NCBI RefSeq assembly: GCF_003253995.1 | Contig: NZ_QKZL01000012.1 | Coordinates: forward strand, 1-64,000 | DNA: 64,000 nt | Source of the DNA: Palleronia aestuarii | GTDB taxonomy: Bacteria > Pseudomonadota > Alphaproteobacteria > Rhodobacterales > Rhodobacteraceae | Reading direction: 5' to 3' | Part shown: in pieces, positions 35,215-43,848 of the stretch | Position numbering within the stretch: position 1 is the stretch's first letter | How the letters are laid out: each line of letters opens with the position of its first letter | The notes under the pieces: generated by a model | What the model was told of the DNA's origin: nothing | Database searches by the model: none | Seen by the model: only the letters and a program-made list of their open reading frames with translations | Translations under genes and position numbers: made by a program

Positions 35215-35440
35215 CTTCGAGCGTCGAAGCAAGCATTCATGCGAAGTCTTGTATGCCGATCATCGTTCAGCAGCGGATAGGCAATTGCAATCTGCTGAGA
35301 TCCCCTATCGCGCTGCTACCCTTGGCCAAGACCATGAAGGCATTCTTTATGAATCCTATATTCCATTAACGTGCCGTTCTTAAAATAGTGACCGTAAATA
35401 TTTGCCTCGTCTCACCGGGATACCGCACCGACAGCACCAA

Positions 35441-35456
35441 GTTGACAGCTGACAAC
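35441..35456. promoter_or_regulatory. parS-like centromere site of the repABC system
   Basis: GTTGACAGCTGACAAC fits the published repABC parS pattern GTTN4GCN4AAC exactly. It is palindromic except at positions 5 and 12. It lies 75 bp beyond the repC stop codon, a known location for the incompatibility (incB) centromere bound by RepB. A related palindrome is at 36693-36708. Confidence 0.7.
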
Positions 35457-35530
35457 ACGGTTTGCACGTCGGATATCGGCTAGAATCCGGATCATGTTCG
35501 GTAGTGTTTCCTTCCAAAGTACAGCACAAC

Positions 35531-36649
35531 TCAATCAAAGACCGGCCGTTGTAGAAGTGTTGATGGCTGTAGTCGACCCGCCGAAATCTTACGAACAAGC
35601 GTCCGGAGATATCCCCCAGGATTTCGGATCTCATCTAGCCGTTCGAGGATATACAGGAGGCAGATTGCCGCGACGTCCCGGCCGACCATTCCGGTCGAAG
35701 ACGTCCACGTACTCTGGTCGACACTCATGAGCTTTCGAATGTTACCCGCAAATTCTACGAAATCTTGCCAGTTCGATAGAGGCCGGTCGGTAAGTTCTAT
35801 AGCTTTCGGAAACGCCGTGAGCGCATTTGTGACAGTCATCCCATGTGATTGAGTCGAGAGCTGAGAGCCAGCGTAATCAGAAGGATCTTCTTCTGGTTTC
35901 TGTAAGTGCCGCTCAAATTCAGCGTCTTTGACGTTCGAAAGTCTCGATTCTGTGGTCTGCTCACCAGCTAGGTTGTCCCTCAGATTTGTCATACGTTCCG
36001 CAAGCGCTTCCAGAATGGAACGGTTCGGTTTGCGGCGGACAACTCGCTGCAGTTCCGCAAGACCGTCGCTGATCGTGTTTGCTTCGGTGTGATCTGCGTA
36101 GCCGTCAGCAAAAGCGAGAAGGTCACGCTTGAGGAGGCTCAGGCGCTCTTTGAGGCGGCGACAGATGTCGCGATCTTCCTCGACGCGGGTCGCGGCCTCG
36201 GCGATCTCTTCGCTTCTCTCCACCAAGGGGCGGAGGTCGAAGCCGAAGGCGTGGAGCATTTCTCCGCCGCGTCCTCGGGCGGCGTATCGCTTGCCGTTGG
36301 GGCTGTCTTGCCGGTTGATGAGGCCGGCCTTTAGGAGCGCGGCGAGGTGACGTCTCAGCGTGCTCTCCGGCATCCCGTGAGCGCGGTCCGAGAGGGTGCG
36401 GTTCGAAGGGAATACGACGAGCGGTTTCGTGCCGTCGAGCTCGCGCTGGGGCAGGAAGGTGAGGAGGGCGTTCAGGACGGCTAGGTTTCGATAGCTCACG
36501 CCGAAGGCCTCGTGTCCGATACGGAGGCGCTCGAACAATTTCCATTTGTCGATGCTCCCCGTAACGGGGCTTGTGCGGGGCGCAGGAAGTTTGCTGCGGG
36601 CATGCGAATGCGATTGGCGCCCGAAGGGCGTCAGGGTAAGTCGTTCCAT
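35531..36649 (-). CDS. repC: Replication initiator RepC
   Basis: A 372-residue RepC, the initiator of repABC replicons; by precedent its origin lies inside its own coding sequence. Family features: KWKLFERLRIGHEAFGVSYR (about 35-54), LNALLTFLPQREL, VVFPSNRTLSDRAHGMPEST (about 77-96), the winged-helix LRRHLAALLKAGLINRQDSP (about 98-117) and GFDLRPLVER. The C-terminal part ends in NPGGYLRTLVRKISAG, as other RepC do. It is separated from repB by 183 bp that encode a counter-transcribed RNA, the usual brake on RepC synthesis. Its GC content is visibly lower than that of repA and repB. Confidence 0.95.
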   Translation of the reverse strand: MERLTLTPFGRQSHSHARSKLPAPRTSPVTGSIDKWKLFERLRIGHEAFGVSYRNLAVLNALLTFLPQRELDGTKPLVVFPSNRTLSDRAHGMPESTLRRHLAALLKAGLINRQDSPNGKRYAARGRGGEMLHAFGFDLRPLVERSEEIAEAATRVEEDRDICRRLKERLSLLKRDLLAFADGYADHTEANTISDGLAELQRVVRRKPNRSILEALAERMTNLRDNLAGEQTTESRLSNVKDAEFERHLQKPEEDPSDYAGSQLSTQSHGMTVTNALTAFPKAIELTDRPLSNWQDFVEFAGNIRKLMSVDQSTWTSSTGMVGRDVAAICLLYILERLDEIRNPGGYLRTLVRKISAGRLQPSTLLQRPVFD

Positions 36650-36692
36650 TGCTGTTCACGAGACGAGAAGAAGCGTTCGCCCAAAGACGTGA

Positions 36693-36708
36693 GTTGACAA
36701 CAGTCAAC
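36693..36708. promoter_or_regulatory. Second parS-like palindrome, overlapping the ctRNA promoter
   Basis: GTTGACAACAGTCAAC has perfect 6-bp arms GTTGAC/GTCAAC. It shares GTTGACA and the terminal AAC with the site at 35441-35456 but has AC instead of GC in the centre. It contains the TTGACA -35 box of the counter-transcribed RNA, so a RepB or RepA protein bound here could shut off that RNA. Confidence 0.4.
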
Positions 36709-36723
36709 GGAAGGACGTAGCTT
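36694..36723 (+). promoter_or_regulatory. Promoter of the repABC counter-transcribed RNA
   Basis: TTGACA at 36694-36699 is a perfect -35. TAGCTT at 36718-36723 after an 18-bp spacer is a moderate -10. It points toward repB, antisense to the repB-repC leader. Confidence 0.55.
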
Positions 36724-36729
36724 CGTAAG

Positions 36730-36795
36730 TGTCTAGGTTACGAACCTTGGTCCTTCGGGTGTCACCTCAGGGTGACGTCCGGAGGGCTTTTCGTT
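36730..36795 (+). ncRNA. Counter-transcribed (antisense) RNA of the repB-repC intergenic region, incompatibility factor
   Basis: A transcript from the promoter just upstream would run about 65 bases to a strong hairpin. It would be fully complementary to the repC leader mRNA. In characterised repABC plasmids such an RNA of roughly 50-60 nt terminates or blocks repC expression and determines incompatibility. Here the size, position, orientation and terminator all fit. The exact 5' end is inferred. Confidence 0.65.
36752..36791 (+). terminator. Rho-independent-type terminator of the ctRNA
   Basis: The stem pairs CCTTCGGGTGTCACC with GGGTGACGTCCGGAGG (a few mismatches) around TCA, followed by GCTTTTCG. 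The complementary hairpin on the repC leader can form as well and may serve in attenuation. Confidence 0.6.
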
Positions 36796-36832
36796 TCTGC
36801 CTGCCTGATCGTGCCTCCTTTTGTTGCTCTTA

Positions 36833-37858
36833 TCAGCCCTTGTCCGGGCTGCTCTTCGCGTCCGCCTGGGTGACCCATTGGCGGTGGAAGTCTTCTAGGT
36901 GTTCGACGAGCCATTCCTCGAACCCGCCCGAACCGTCGCGGGGCAGGGTGAGGACGACGGCATCACGTTTCCGTGATACCTTGGCGACGGGCAAGCCGTT
37001 CGCGCTCTTCACGAGGGTGGACCGGGTGCGCGGTCCGGCGGTGCGGCGGGGAGCGCGTGGGGCGTCCGACTTGCGAACCGCCGCAAGAGCGCCCTCGAAC
37101 CGTTCGGCACTGGTGGGACCCTCGGCGAGGGCGGGGATCGCGTCGGCCACCTGTTCCGACGAGATCCCGAGTTCCTGCATCCGATCCGCGAGGAGCGTCC
37201 AGCGGTCGCGACCGATCCCGTGGGCCGCGCCGATCGTCTCGATCACGGGCAGCCCGACTCGATCCACCACGGAAAACATACGCGATATCAACGTCTTGTC
37301 GATGCTGAGCGCGTCACAAATCGCCTTGCGGTCGTAGCCCGCCTCGCGCATCTGCCGGGCGAAATTGCACTTCTCGATGAAGCTCAGGTCCCGCCGCGCG
37401 GTGTTCTCCTGGCCCTGCGCCATGACGAGCGCGGCGTCGTCGAGATCGCGAACCATCGCCTTCGCGAGGAGGCCCAGATCGCGCAGGGCGAGGACACGGC
37501 GCCGTCCATAGACGATCTGGAACCGGCCCTCCGTCTCGGGATGGGGTCGGACGAGGATCGGTACCTGCTGCCCATAGGTCTCCAGCGAGGCCATGAGCGC
37601 CGCGTGGTCGGTCTCGTCGTGCTCGAGCCGGTCGGTCACGCCACCCGCCTCGATCGCATGGGGATCGATCTCGATCACCGACCGGCTCTTCAGATCGGCG
37701 ATGGATTGGCCGACGGCGCCGATGGCACCCTTCGAATAGGCCGGTCGCCGGGTTTCCGCCTTGCGTTCGGGCGGGGCAGGGGGGGCGGTGCGGCCGGTTT
37801 CGGGCGCGTCGGACGGGGCAGGGGGGACGAGGCCCGCGAGAAGGTTCTTACGTGCCAT
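36833..37858 (-). CDS. repB: Plasmid partitioning protein RepB (ParB family)
   Basis: A 341-residue centromere-binding protein. The N-terminus MARKNLLAGL is typical of RepB. The ParB nuclease-like fold contains YGQQVPILVRPHPE (about 105-118), GRRRVLALRDL and GQENTARRDLSFIEKCNFAR. The helix-turn-helix follows (about 178-200, YDRKAICDALSIDKTLISRM). The C-terminus holds the dimerisation domain ending in FHRQWVTQA. It loads on parS and recruits RepA for partition. Its start overlaps repA by 11 bp, indicating coupled translation. Confidence 0.95.
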   Translation of the reverse strand: MARKNLLAGLVPPAPSDAPETGRTAPPAPPERKAETRRPAYSKGAIGAVGQSIADLKSRSVIEIDPHAIEAGGVTDRLEHDETDHAALMASLETYGQQVPILVRPHPETEGRFQIVYGRRRVLALRDLGLLAKAMVRDLDDAALVMAQGQENTARRDLSFIEKCNFARQMREAGYDRKAICDALSIDKTLISRMFSVVDRVGLPVIETIGAAHGIGRDRWTLLADRMQELGISSEQVADAIPALAEGPTSAERFEGALAAVRKSDAPRAPRRTAGPRTRSTLVKSANGLPVAKVSRKRDAVVLTLPRDGSGGFEEWLVEHLEDFHRQWVTQADAKSSPDKG

Positions 37859-39047
37859 TCGTCCGGCCCCAGCTTTGCTTGATGAGGTCGATGATCTCGC
37901 CGTTCACGGCGTTCACCGCCTCGATCGCCCGCTCGTAGGTCGTGCGGGTGAACTGCGACTTCTCCACCTCGTAGAGTGTCTGCTTGGTGATGCCGGCATC
38001 CGAGATCGCGGTCGATTTCAGCATGGTATGGTTCAGCACGTGGTCGCCGAACATGGAGCGCATGAAGCTCACCATCTGGTTCTGCGGCCCGTCGCCGGGC
38101 TCGTAGCGGGTGATGACGTAGCGCAGCCAGTCGTAGCTCATGTCGCCGCCCGCCTCGGCCACGACCCCGAGGAGGTTCGAGGTCATCAGCAGGAACTGGC
38201 ACATCGACATCACGTCGAGCATCTGCGGATGCACGGTGACGAGGACGGCGGTGGCGGCCGAGAGCGCCGACATGGTGACGAAACCGAGCTGCGGCGGGCA
38301 ATCCATCACCACGACGTCGTATTCGGATTCGACCTGCGCGAGCGCCTCGCCCACGCGGGTGAAGAAGAGCGTGCCGTCGCGAGCGGCGAGCGCACGCGGC
38401 GTCTCGTGCTCGAATTCCATCAGGTCGAGATTGCCCGGCACGATGTCGAGATTCGGGAAATAGGTTTTCTGGATCACGGACTTGAGCGGCGCCGGGTCCT
38501 CGTATCGGATCGCGTCGTAGAGCGTGCCGCCGTCGCGAAGGTCGAATTCCGGCTGGAACCCGTGGAGCGCCGAGAAGCTCGCCTGCGGGTCGAGATCGAT
38601 CCCGAGCACGCGGTAGCCGTCGAGGGCGAGCTTCTGCGCGAGATGGGCCGAGGTCGTGGTCTTGCCCGATCCGCCCTTGAAGTTGATGACGCTGACGACC
38701 TGCAGGTTCTCTCCGGCGCGGCGGCCGGGGAGGTACGTGCCGGGCGTCTTGGTCCCGTGTTCGAGGAATTGCCGAAGCGCGAGAATGTCGTGGGGCGAAT
38801 AATAGCGACGGCCGCCCGCCCGCGTCTCGGGCGCGGGGCCCTTGCCGTCGAGGCTGAGCTTGCGGAGATAGGCGTCCTTCACGCCGAGAAGCTCCGCCAC
38901 CTCGCCGGAGGTGAACTTTCTGAGCGACCGGCGGCTGTCGGGCGGGTAGAGTTGCGCGCGGTGGGCCTGAAGCTGATCGGACAGACGCTGGGCGTGATCG
39001 CCCACGAGCGTGTCGATACGTTGGGTGTAATCCCTCATCGGTTGCAC
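37848..39047 (-). CDS. repA: Plasmid partitioning ATPase RepA (ParA family)
   Basis: A 399-residue ParA-type ATPase and autorepressor of repABC. The N-terminal winged-helix part (about 42-100) contains FTSGEVAELLGVKDAYLRKL and RYYSPHDILALRQFLE. Deviant Walker A is NFKGGSGKTTTS (about 122-133), A' is DLDPQAS (about 151-157) and Walker B is VVMDCPPQLG (about 245). It drives plasmid segregation with RepB and represses the operon promoter upstream. ATG 39047 begins MQPMRDYTQRID. The operon order repA-repB-repC on the minus strand is the standard one. Confidence 0.96.
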   Translation of the reverse strand: MQPMRDYTQRIDTLVGDHAQRLSDQLQAHRAQLYPPDSRRSLRKFTSGEVAELLGVKDAYLRKLSLDGKGPAPETRAGGRRYYSPHDILALRQFLEHGTKTPGTYLPGRRAGENLQVVSVINFKGGSGKTTTSAHLAQKLALDGYRVLGIDLDPQASFSALHGFQPEFDLRDGGTLYDAIRYEDPAPLKSVIQKTYFPNLDIVPGNLDLMEFEHETPRALAARDGTLFFTRVGEALAQVESEYDVVVMDCPPQLGFVTMSALSAATAVLVTVHPQMLDVMSMCQFLLMTSNLLGVVAEAGGDMSYDWLRYVITRYEPGDGPQNQMVSFMRSMFGDHVLNHTMLKSTAISDAGITKQTLYEVEKSQFTRTTYERAIEAVNAVNGEIIDLIKQSWGRTNGT

Positions 39048-39108
39048 CGATGCGGGAGACCGAAGGTCGCCGGGCGGGTCCGTGTTCTGCTCATCTCTGC
39101 TCCAACAT

Positions 39109-39165
39109 CCGGTCAGTTACGCCGAAAGTCGTTTTATTCTTTTGCTTGCGTAAATAACTGACCGG
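39109..39165. repeat. Inverted repeat upstream of repA, candidate operator or centromere
   Basis: CCGGTCAGTTA (39109-39119) and its exact complement TAACTGACCGG (39155-39165) are separated by 35 bp of AT-richer sequence. The pair lies 62-118 bp before the repA start, where the repABC promoter must be. RepA/RepB operators and stability palindromes of rhodobacterial repABC plasmids are found at such positions. Confidence 0.55.
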
Positions 39166-39255
39166 AAGTGTCGATTCCATCAAGTGCTTTTCGGTCTCGG
39201 CGTTGGCGCAGGCCGTGAAACCGGCGGATCCCCGTCCGGGACCGGCCGCCATGCC

Positions 39256-39297
39256 TTGCTTTTCGAGGTGTATCCTTACATTATAGGAGAGGTAAGG
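39256..39297 (+). promoter_or_regulatory. Promoter and operator of the vapBC operon
   Basis: TTGCTT (39256-39261) and CATTAT (39279-39284) with a 17-bp spacer form a plausible promoter. Arms CCTTAC (39274-39279) and GTAAGG (39292-39297) flank and touch the -10. A VapBC complex binding this repeat would give the usual autorepression. Confidence 0.45.
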
Positions 39298-39335
39298 AAA
39301 AAGTCCGCGCGGAGCGGAGAGACGGAGGACCGGCG

Positions 39336-39572
39336 ATGTTCGAATCGACCCTGACGGTGAAGGGACAGACGACGCTGCCGCGGGACGTGCGCCTGGCGCT
39401 CGGTCTCGAGCCGGGGGACCGGGTGCGGTATCTCGTGCTCGACGGGGGGGAGGTGCGGATCCTGCCCGTCCTCAAGGCCGCCTCGCTCGCCGGGCTGCTT
39501 TCCCGTCCGGGCCGCGCGGCGGTGACGCTCGAGGAGATGGACCGCGCGATCGCCGAAGGTGCGGCAGAGTGA
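39336..39572 (+). CDS. vapB: Type II antitoxin, AbrB/VapB family
   Basis: A 78-residue antitoxin with an N-terminal SpoVT/AbrB swapped-hairpin DNA-binding domain (STLTVKGQTTLPRDVRLALG, LEPGDRVRYLVLDGGEVRIL). The C-terminal tail (LLSRPGRAAVTLEEMDRAIA) would neutralise the toxin. GGAGG lies upstream of the ATG. It overlaps vapC by 4 bp, as usual for such pairs, and lies 289 bp from repA. Confidence 0.88.
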   Translation: MFESTLTVKGQTTLPRDVRLALGLEPGDRVRYLVLDGGEVRILPVLKAASLAGLLSRPGRAAVTLEEMDRAIAEGAAE

Positions 39573-39976
39573 TCGGGATCGACACCAACGTCCTCGTGCG
39601 CTTCCTCACGGGCGACGATCCGGCACAATCGGCGGCGGCGGGCCGGCTGATCGGGTCGCTGAGCGCCGAACGGCCGGGCTTCGTCTGCAGGGAGGTGACG
39701 ATCGAGCTCGTCTGGGTGCTCGAACGGGCCTACCGGTTCGGGCGCAGGGAGATCGCGGGCGCGCTCGAGGGGCTTCTCGGTGCGCGGGAACTGGTGATCG
39801 AGGCGGCGGAAATCGTGGGGCTCGCGCTCAGCCGCTATGCGCGGGGCGGGCCGGGCTTCGCGGACCAGATGATCCTCGCCCAATGTGCGACGGCGGGATG
39901 TTCGGAGGTCGTGACCTTCGACAGGCAGGCGGCCGGCGGGGCAGGGGGGCGGCTTCTGGAGACGACGCCCCCCTGA
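39569..39976 (+). CDS. vapC: Type II toxin, PIN-domain ribonuclease VapC
   Basis: A 135-residue PIN-domain protein starting with GTG in the GTGA overlap. The acidic metal-binding residues are present: Asp5 (GIDTNVLVRF), Glu46 (REVTIELVWVLERAY), Asp99 (GFADQMI) and Asp118 (VVTFDRQ). VapC toxins cut initiator tRNA or rRNA until the antitoxin binds. Beside repABC it most likely acts in post-segregational stabilisation of the plasmid. Confidence 0.9.
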   Translation: MIGIDTNVLVRFLTGDDPAQSAAAGRLIGSLSAERPGFVCREVTIELVWVLERAYRFGRREIAGALEGLLGARELVIEAAEIVGLALSRYARGGPGFADQMILAQCATAGCSEVVTFDRQAAGGAGGRLLETTPP

Positions 39977-39982
39977 TCGTCG

Positions 39983-40010
39983 GGCCGGCCCGGAGCGTTC
40001 CGGACCGGCC
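39983..40010. terminator. Bidirectional hairpin between convergent vapC and katG
   Basis: GGCCGGCCCGGA (39983-39994) pairs with TCCGGACCGGCC (39999-40010) with one mismatch and a 4-base loop. It sits between the ends of two converging genes, so it can stop transcription from both. There is no T-run on either side. Confidence 0.55.
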
Positions 40011-40016
40011 ATGGGG

Positions 40017-42314
40017 TCAGCAGATCGACATGACCTTCTTGCGCTCTTCGGGCACGTCGTAGCGGTCGAGCATCATCACCTTGTGCCAGGCCGCCACGAA
40101 ATCGTGGACGAGCCGCGCATGGCCGTCATCGGCACCGTAGATCTCGGCGACCTGACGCAGCTGCGCGTTGGCGCCGAAGACGAGGTCGCAGCGCGTGGCG
40201 GTGAACTTCGTCTCCCCGGTCGCACGATCGTTGATGTCGAACATCATCTCTCGGCTGTCCTGCGGCGACCATTCGTAATCCATCGAGGTGAGGACGCGGA
40301 AATAGTCGTTCGTCAGCACGCCCGGACGGTCGGTGAAGAGACCGTGCCTGGAGCCGTCCCAGTTGACGTCGAGCACCCGGAGCCCGCCCGCGAGCGCGGT
40401 CCATTCGGGCGCGGTGAGGCTCAGGAGATGGGCCCGGTCGAGGTAGAGATGCTCCGGCGCCACCGAGAAGCCCACGCGCGCATCGTGGAAGTTCCTGAAG
40501 CCGTCGGAGACGGGCTTGAGGAAATCCATCTGCTCTTCGTCGGTCATCTCCTGCGTGGCGTCGGTCCGGCCCGGCACGAAGGGCACGACGACCTCGATCC
40601 CCGCGTCGCGCGCGGCCTTCTCCACGCCCGCGCAGCCCGCGATGACGATCATGTCGGCCATCGAGACCGGTGCGGTGAACTCCGACCGGACGCGCTCGAG
40701 CACGTCGAGGGTGCGCGCGAGCGTCTGCGGATCGTTGGGCTCCCAGTCCTTCTGCGGCGCGAGACGCAGCCGGCCGCCATTGGCGCCTCCGCGCTTGTCG
40801 CTATCGCGGTAGGTGGAGGCCGAGGCCCAGGCGACGGAGACGAGCTGGCCCACGGTGAGGCCGGTGACGAGGATCTTCTCCTTAAGCTCGGTCACCTCCG
40901 CGTCGCCCACGAGCGGGTGCTCGACGGGCGGGATCGGGTCCTGCCAGAGGAACTCCTCCTTCGCCACGTCGGGCCCGAGATAGCGGGAGGTCGGCCCCAT
41001 GTCGCGGTGGATGAGCTTGTACCAAGCCTTGGAGAAGGCCTCGGTGAAGTAGTCGAAATCGGCGAGGAACTTCTCGCAGACCGCGCGGTAGGCCGGATCC
41101 TCCTTCAGGGCGATGTCGGAGGTCATCATCATGAGCTCGTTCATCTGCCCTTCGACATGGGCGTCGGGGGTGCGCGGCGCGTTCGGGTCGCGGGGCTTCC
41201 ACTGCACGGAGCCCGCCGGGGATTTCGTCTGCTCCCACTCGAACTTGAAGAGGTTCTCGAGATAGGTGTTGTCCCAGGTCGTCGGATGCGGGGACCAGGC
41301 GCCCTCGATGCCGTTCGTCATCGTGTACTGGGCGAAGCCGGTGCCGTTCGGGTTCTGCCAGCCGAGGCCCATCGCCTTCATCGGCGCGCCTTCGGGGGCC
41401 GGGCCGATCTCGTCAGGGGCCGTCATGCCGTGCGACTTGCCGAAGGCGTGTCCGCCCGCGATCAGCGCCACCGTCTCCTCGTCGTTCATCGCCATGCGCG
41501 AGAAGGTTTCGCGGATGTCGCGGGCCGAATCCATCGGGACGCCGTTGCCGTTCGGGCCCTCGGGATCGACGTAGATCAGCGCCTGGTGGGAGGCCGCGAG
41601 CGGGTTCTCGAGGTCGTAATGCTCTTCCTCGACATCGCCTTCCCAGCGGATCGTGCGGGTGACCATCTGGTTCGGGTGGCCTTCGAGCGGTCCGGCGGGC
41701 ACTTCGCCGGGACGCTTGCCGTTCCAGCCCTCGGGGCCCCAATAGGTCGCGCGGTCGGGCTCCCAGGCATCGATGCGGCCGAAGGCGAAGCCCGTCAGCG
41801 GCAGACCCATATCCTCGAGCGCGATGGTGCCCGCGAGCATCATGAGGTCGGCCCAGCTCACGGCGGCGCCGTATTTCTGCTTGATGGGCCAGAGGAGACG
41901 CCGCGACTTGTCGGTATTGCCGTTGTCCCACCACGAATTGATCGGGGCGAACCGCTGCATCCCCTGCGCGGAGCCGCCACGCCCGTCCGCGATGCGGTAG
42001 GTGCCGGCCGAATGCCAGGACATGCGCACCATCTGCGGTCCGTAATTGTCGTAATCGGCAGGCCACCACTCGACGGGGGTGTGCAGGAAGGCCCGCACAT
42101 CGGCCTTCAGGGCCTCGACATCGAGCGACTTGAAGCGCTCGGCGTAATCGTCATGCGTGCCATAGCCGTTGGCCTGGATCGGATCCTGGTGGAGAAGCTC
42201 CACCTTCAGGCGGTTCGGCCACCAATGGTCGAGCTGCGGTTCCGAGCCGAGGGCGCCGCCCATCCGCGTTCCGCGGAACGGGCAGGCCCCTTGTGTCGCT
42301 GCGTGATCTTTCAT
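40017..42314 (-). CDS. katG: Catalase-peroxidase KatG
   Basis: A 765-residue haem enzyme removing H2O2 by catalase and peroxidase activity. In the N-terminal catalytic half are the distal-site [11 protein letters not shown] (Arg97, Trp100, His101), Tyr248 in ALIYVDPEG and Met274 in FSRMAMND. With Trp100 these form the Met-Tyr-Trp adduct needed for catalase activity. The proximal His289 is in [10 protein letters not shown]. The second, haem-free half repeats the fold ([32 protein letters not shown]). The C-terminus is slightly longer than usual ([11 protein letters not shown]). No OxyR gene is next to it. Plasmid-borne katG may add protection against peroxide. Confidence 0.96.
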   Translation of the reverse strand: MKDHAATQGACPFRGTRMGGALGSEPQLDHWWPNRLKVELLHQDPIQANGYGTHDDYAERFKSLDVEALKADVRAFLHTPVEWWPADYDNYGPQMVRMSWHSAGTYRIADGRGGSAQGMQRFAPINSWWDNGNTDKSRRLLWPIKQKYGAAVSWADLMMLAGTIALEDMGLPLTGFAFGRIDAWEPDRATYWGPEGWNGKRPGEVPAGPLEGHPNQMVTRTIRWEGDVEEEHYDLENPLAASHQALIYVDPEGPNGNGVPMDSARDIRETFSRMAMNDEETVALIAGGHAFGKSHGMTAPDEIGPAPEGAPMKAMGLGWQNPNGTGFAQYTMTNGIEGAWSPHPTTWDNTYLENLFKFEWEQTKSPAGSVQWKPRDPNAPRTPDAHVEGQMNELMMMTSDIALKEDPAYRAVCEKFLADFDYFTEAFSKAWYKLIHRDMGPTSRYLGPDVAKEEFLWQDPIPPVEHPLVGDAEVTELKEKILVTGLTVGQLVSVAWASASTYRDSDKRGGANGGRLRLAPQKDWEPNDPQTLARTLDVLERVRSEFTAPVSMADMIVIAGCAGVEKAARDAGIEVVVPFVPGRTDATQEMTDEEQMDFLKPVSDGFRNFHDARVGFSVAPEHLYLDRAHLLSLTAPEWTALAGGLRVLDVNWDGSRHGLFTDRPGVLTNDYFRVLTSMDYEWSPQDSREMMFDINDRATGETKFTATRCDLVFGANAQLRQVAEIYGADDGHARLVHDFVAAWHKVMMLDRYDVPEERKKVMSIC

Positions 42315-42843
42315 CTCTCTGATCCCACTTTTCTAATTTTCGAAGTCCCGGGCCAGATACCTGAGTGACCGGCAGGGGGCGTCAAGGCCTTCGCCGGTTT
42401 TCGGCTCTCCCCAACACGATGGGCGTAGATAGTTCGCGGTCGGCCAGAGGCCATGCCCCATGGCGTTACGCGCAGAATGCCGCACCGGTCCGCGCACCTA
42501 AAAGGAGAGTAAATCTACATACTAAGCCTAAAGTCGCCTTTGACGCGAACGATCGGGCGGGACGCCGGTGATCGCCGATGCGGACGGGAAGGCGGTGCGG
42601 GTGCCCGCGTATGCTGGTGGGCTGCCCCGTCACCTGGCCCGGATCCATCGGGACGAAGGCCGCATGATCGTGCCGCCCGGTGAGGATCGTCGCGAAACGC
42701 CCTTTGGCATGACGGACGGGACAAGGCATGTGCGCCATCGCCCTTATCACGATTGCGGCTCCGGTCTTCCATTGCGCGCCGTGCCGCGTATTCATCTCCC
42801 CCACCGCCTCGCCGGGCGTCGGGGACTTGCAAAGGAGACATCC
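42315..42843. other. About 530-base gap between divergent katG and the GH32/43-like gene
   Basis: No protein with family resemblance is found on either strand. The first 70 bases beside katG are AT-richer and should hold its promoter. A good ribosome-binding site (AAAGGAGAC) ends four bases before the GTG at 42844. Confidence 0.45.
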
Positions 42844-43827
42844 GTGACCCTCGCACTCGACACGCATTTCATCTGGGACTCGTGGTACGTGAAGGAGGGA
42901 GGTCGCTGGCACGGCTATTTTCTCCAAGCGCCGAAGTCGATTGGCGATCCGGAGCTCAGGCACTGGAACGTGACCCAGGGCCACGCGGTCAGCGACGATC
43001 TCGTGACGTGGGAGCATCTGGGCACCTGTCTCGCGCCCCAATCGAGCCCGGCCTGGGACGATTACACGACCTGGACCGGATCAGTCGTGGAGGGCGATGA
43101 CGGGCTCTGGCATCTCTTCTACACCGGAACGAGCCGCGAGGAGGACGGGCTCTACCAGCGGATCGGTCATGCGACCTCGACCGATCTGCATGGCTGGGAG
43201 CGGGTGGGCGATGGGCTCTGCCTCGATCTCTCGGGTGACGCCTATGAGACCTCGCTGCAGGAGGGATTCTGGCACGAGCGCGCGATGCGCGATCCGTGGG
43301 TGATGCGCGACCCCGAGGGCTCCGGCTGGCTCATGTTTTTCACCGCCCGCGCGCCGGGCATCGTGGAGCCCAATGCGGGGGGCGCGATCGGCCTCGCGAC
43401 CTCGCCCGATCTGATGGAATGGACGCTGCAGGCGCCGGTCTTCACGGGCGATTTCGGCCAGCTCGAAGTGCCGCAGGTCTTTAAGGCGGAGGGGCGGTGG
43501 TACTGCCTCTTCTGCACCGCGGCCGAGCATTTCTCGAAGGACCGGGCCGAGGCGATACCGGGCGGGCCGGTCACCGGCAGCCATTACCTGATGGGGGAGG
43601 GGCCGCGCGGCCCCTGGCAGGTGGCCGAGGGGCCGTTCCTCGACGGTGCGCTGCCCTGCCGCCGCTATGCCTCGCGCATCGTCGAGACGGAGGAGGGGCT
43701 GCGGATCCTGGGCTTCGCCGACCGCCCCGAGGGAACGTTCGTCGGCCATGTCACGGATCCGGACCCCGTGGAGATCGAGCCCGACGGACGGCTCGTCATC
43801 CGCTCCGGCTCCGGGCGGCGGGGCTGA
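42844..43827 (+). CDS. Five-bladed beta-propeller glycoside hydrolase, GH32/GH43-like
   Basis: A 327-residue protein with the signatures of the GH32/43/68 clan. WDSWYVKEGGRW stands in the place of the WMNDPNG nucleophile block. WTGSVVEGDDGLWHLFYTG is the second blade, RAMRDPWVMRD the RDP motif, and GQLEVPQVF the ECP-type acid-base motif (Glu). No signal peptide is seen, so it is probably cytoplasmic and would act on a short fructoside or arabinoside. The GTG start at 42844 is chosen because AAAGGAG lies just upstream; the frame extends further back without similarity. It stands alone, with no sugar transporter next to it. Confidence 0.75.
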   Translation: MTLALDTHFIWDSWYVKEGGRWHGYFLQAPKSIGDPELRHWNVTQGHAVSDDLVTWEHLGTCLAPQSSPAWDDYTTWTGSVVEGDDGLWHLFYTGTSREEDGLYQRIGHATSTDLHGWERVGDGLCLDLSGDAYETSLQEGFWHERAMRDPWVMRDPEGSGWLMFFTARAPGIVEPNAGGAIGLATSPDLMEWTLQAPVFTGDFGQLEVPQVFKAEGRWYCLFCTAAEHFSKDRAEAIPGGPVTGSHYLMGEGPRGPWQVAEGPFLDGALPCRRYASRIVETEEGLRILGFADRPEGTFVGHVTDPDPVEIEPDGRLVIRSGSGRRG

Positions 43828-43848
43828 CGCGATAAATCGCTCGGCCCG

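Larger units (their letters stand above)
34270..35530. other. Low-GC stretch downstream of repC, mostly without recognisable genes
   Basis: About 1.2 kb between the dsbA-like gene and repC. From roughly 34640 to 35540 the base composition falls well below the rest of the window (many AT runs, such as near 34800). One small open frame (34954-35214) and the parS-like site at 35441 are listed separately; I see nothing else that can be named. Confidence 0.5.
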
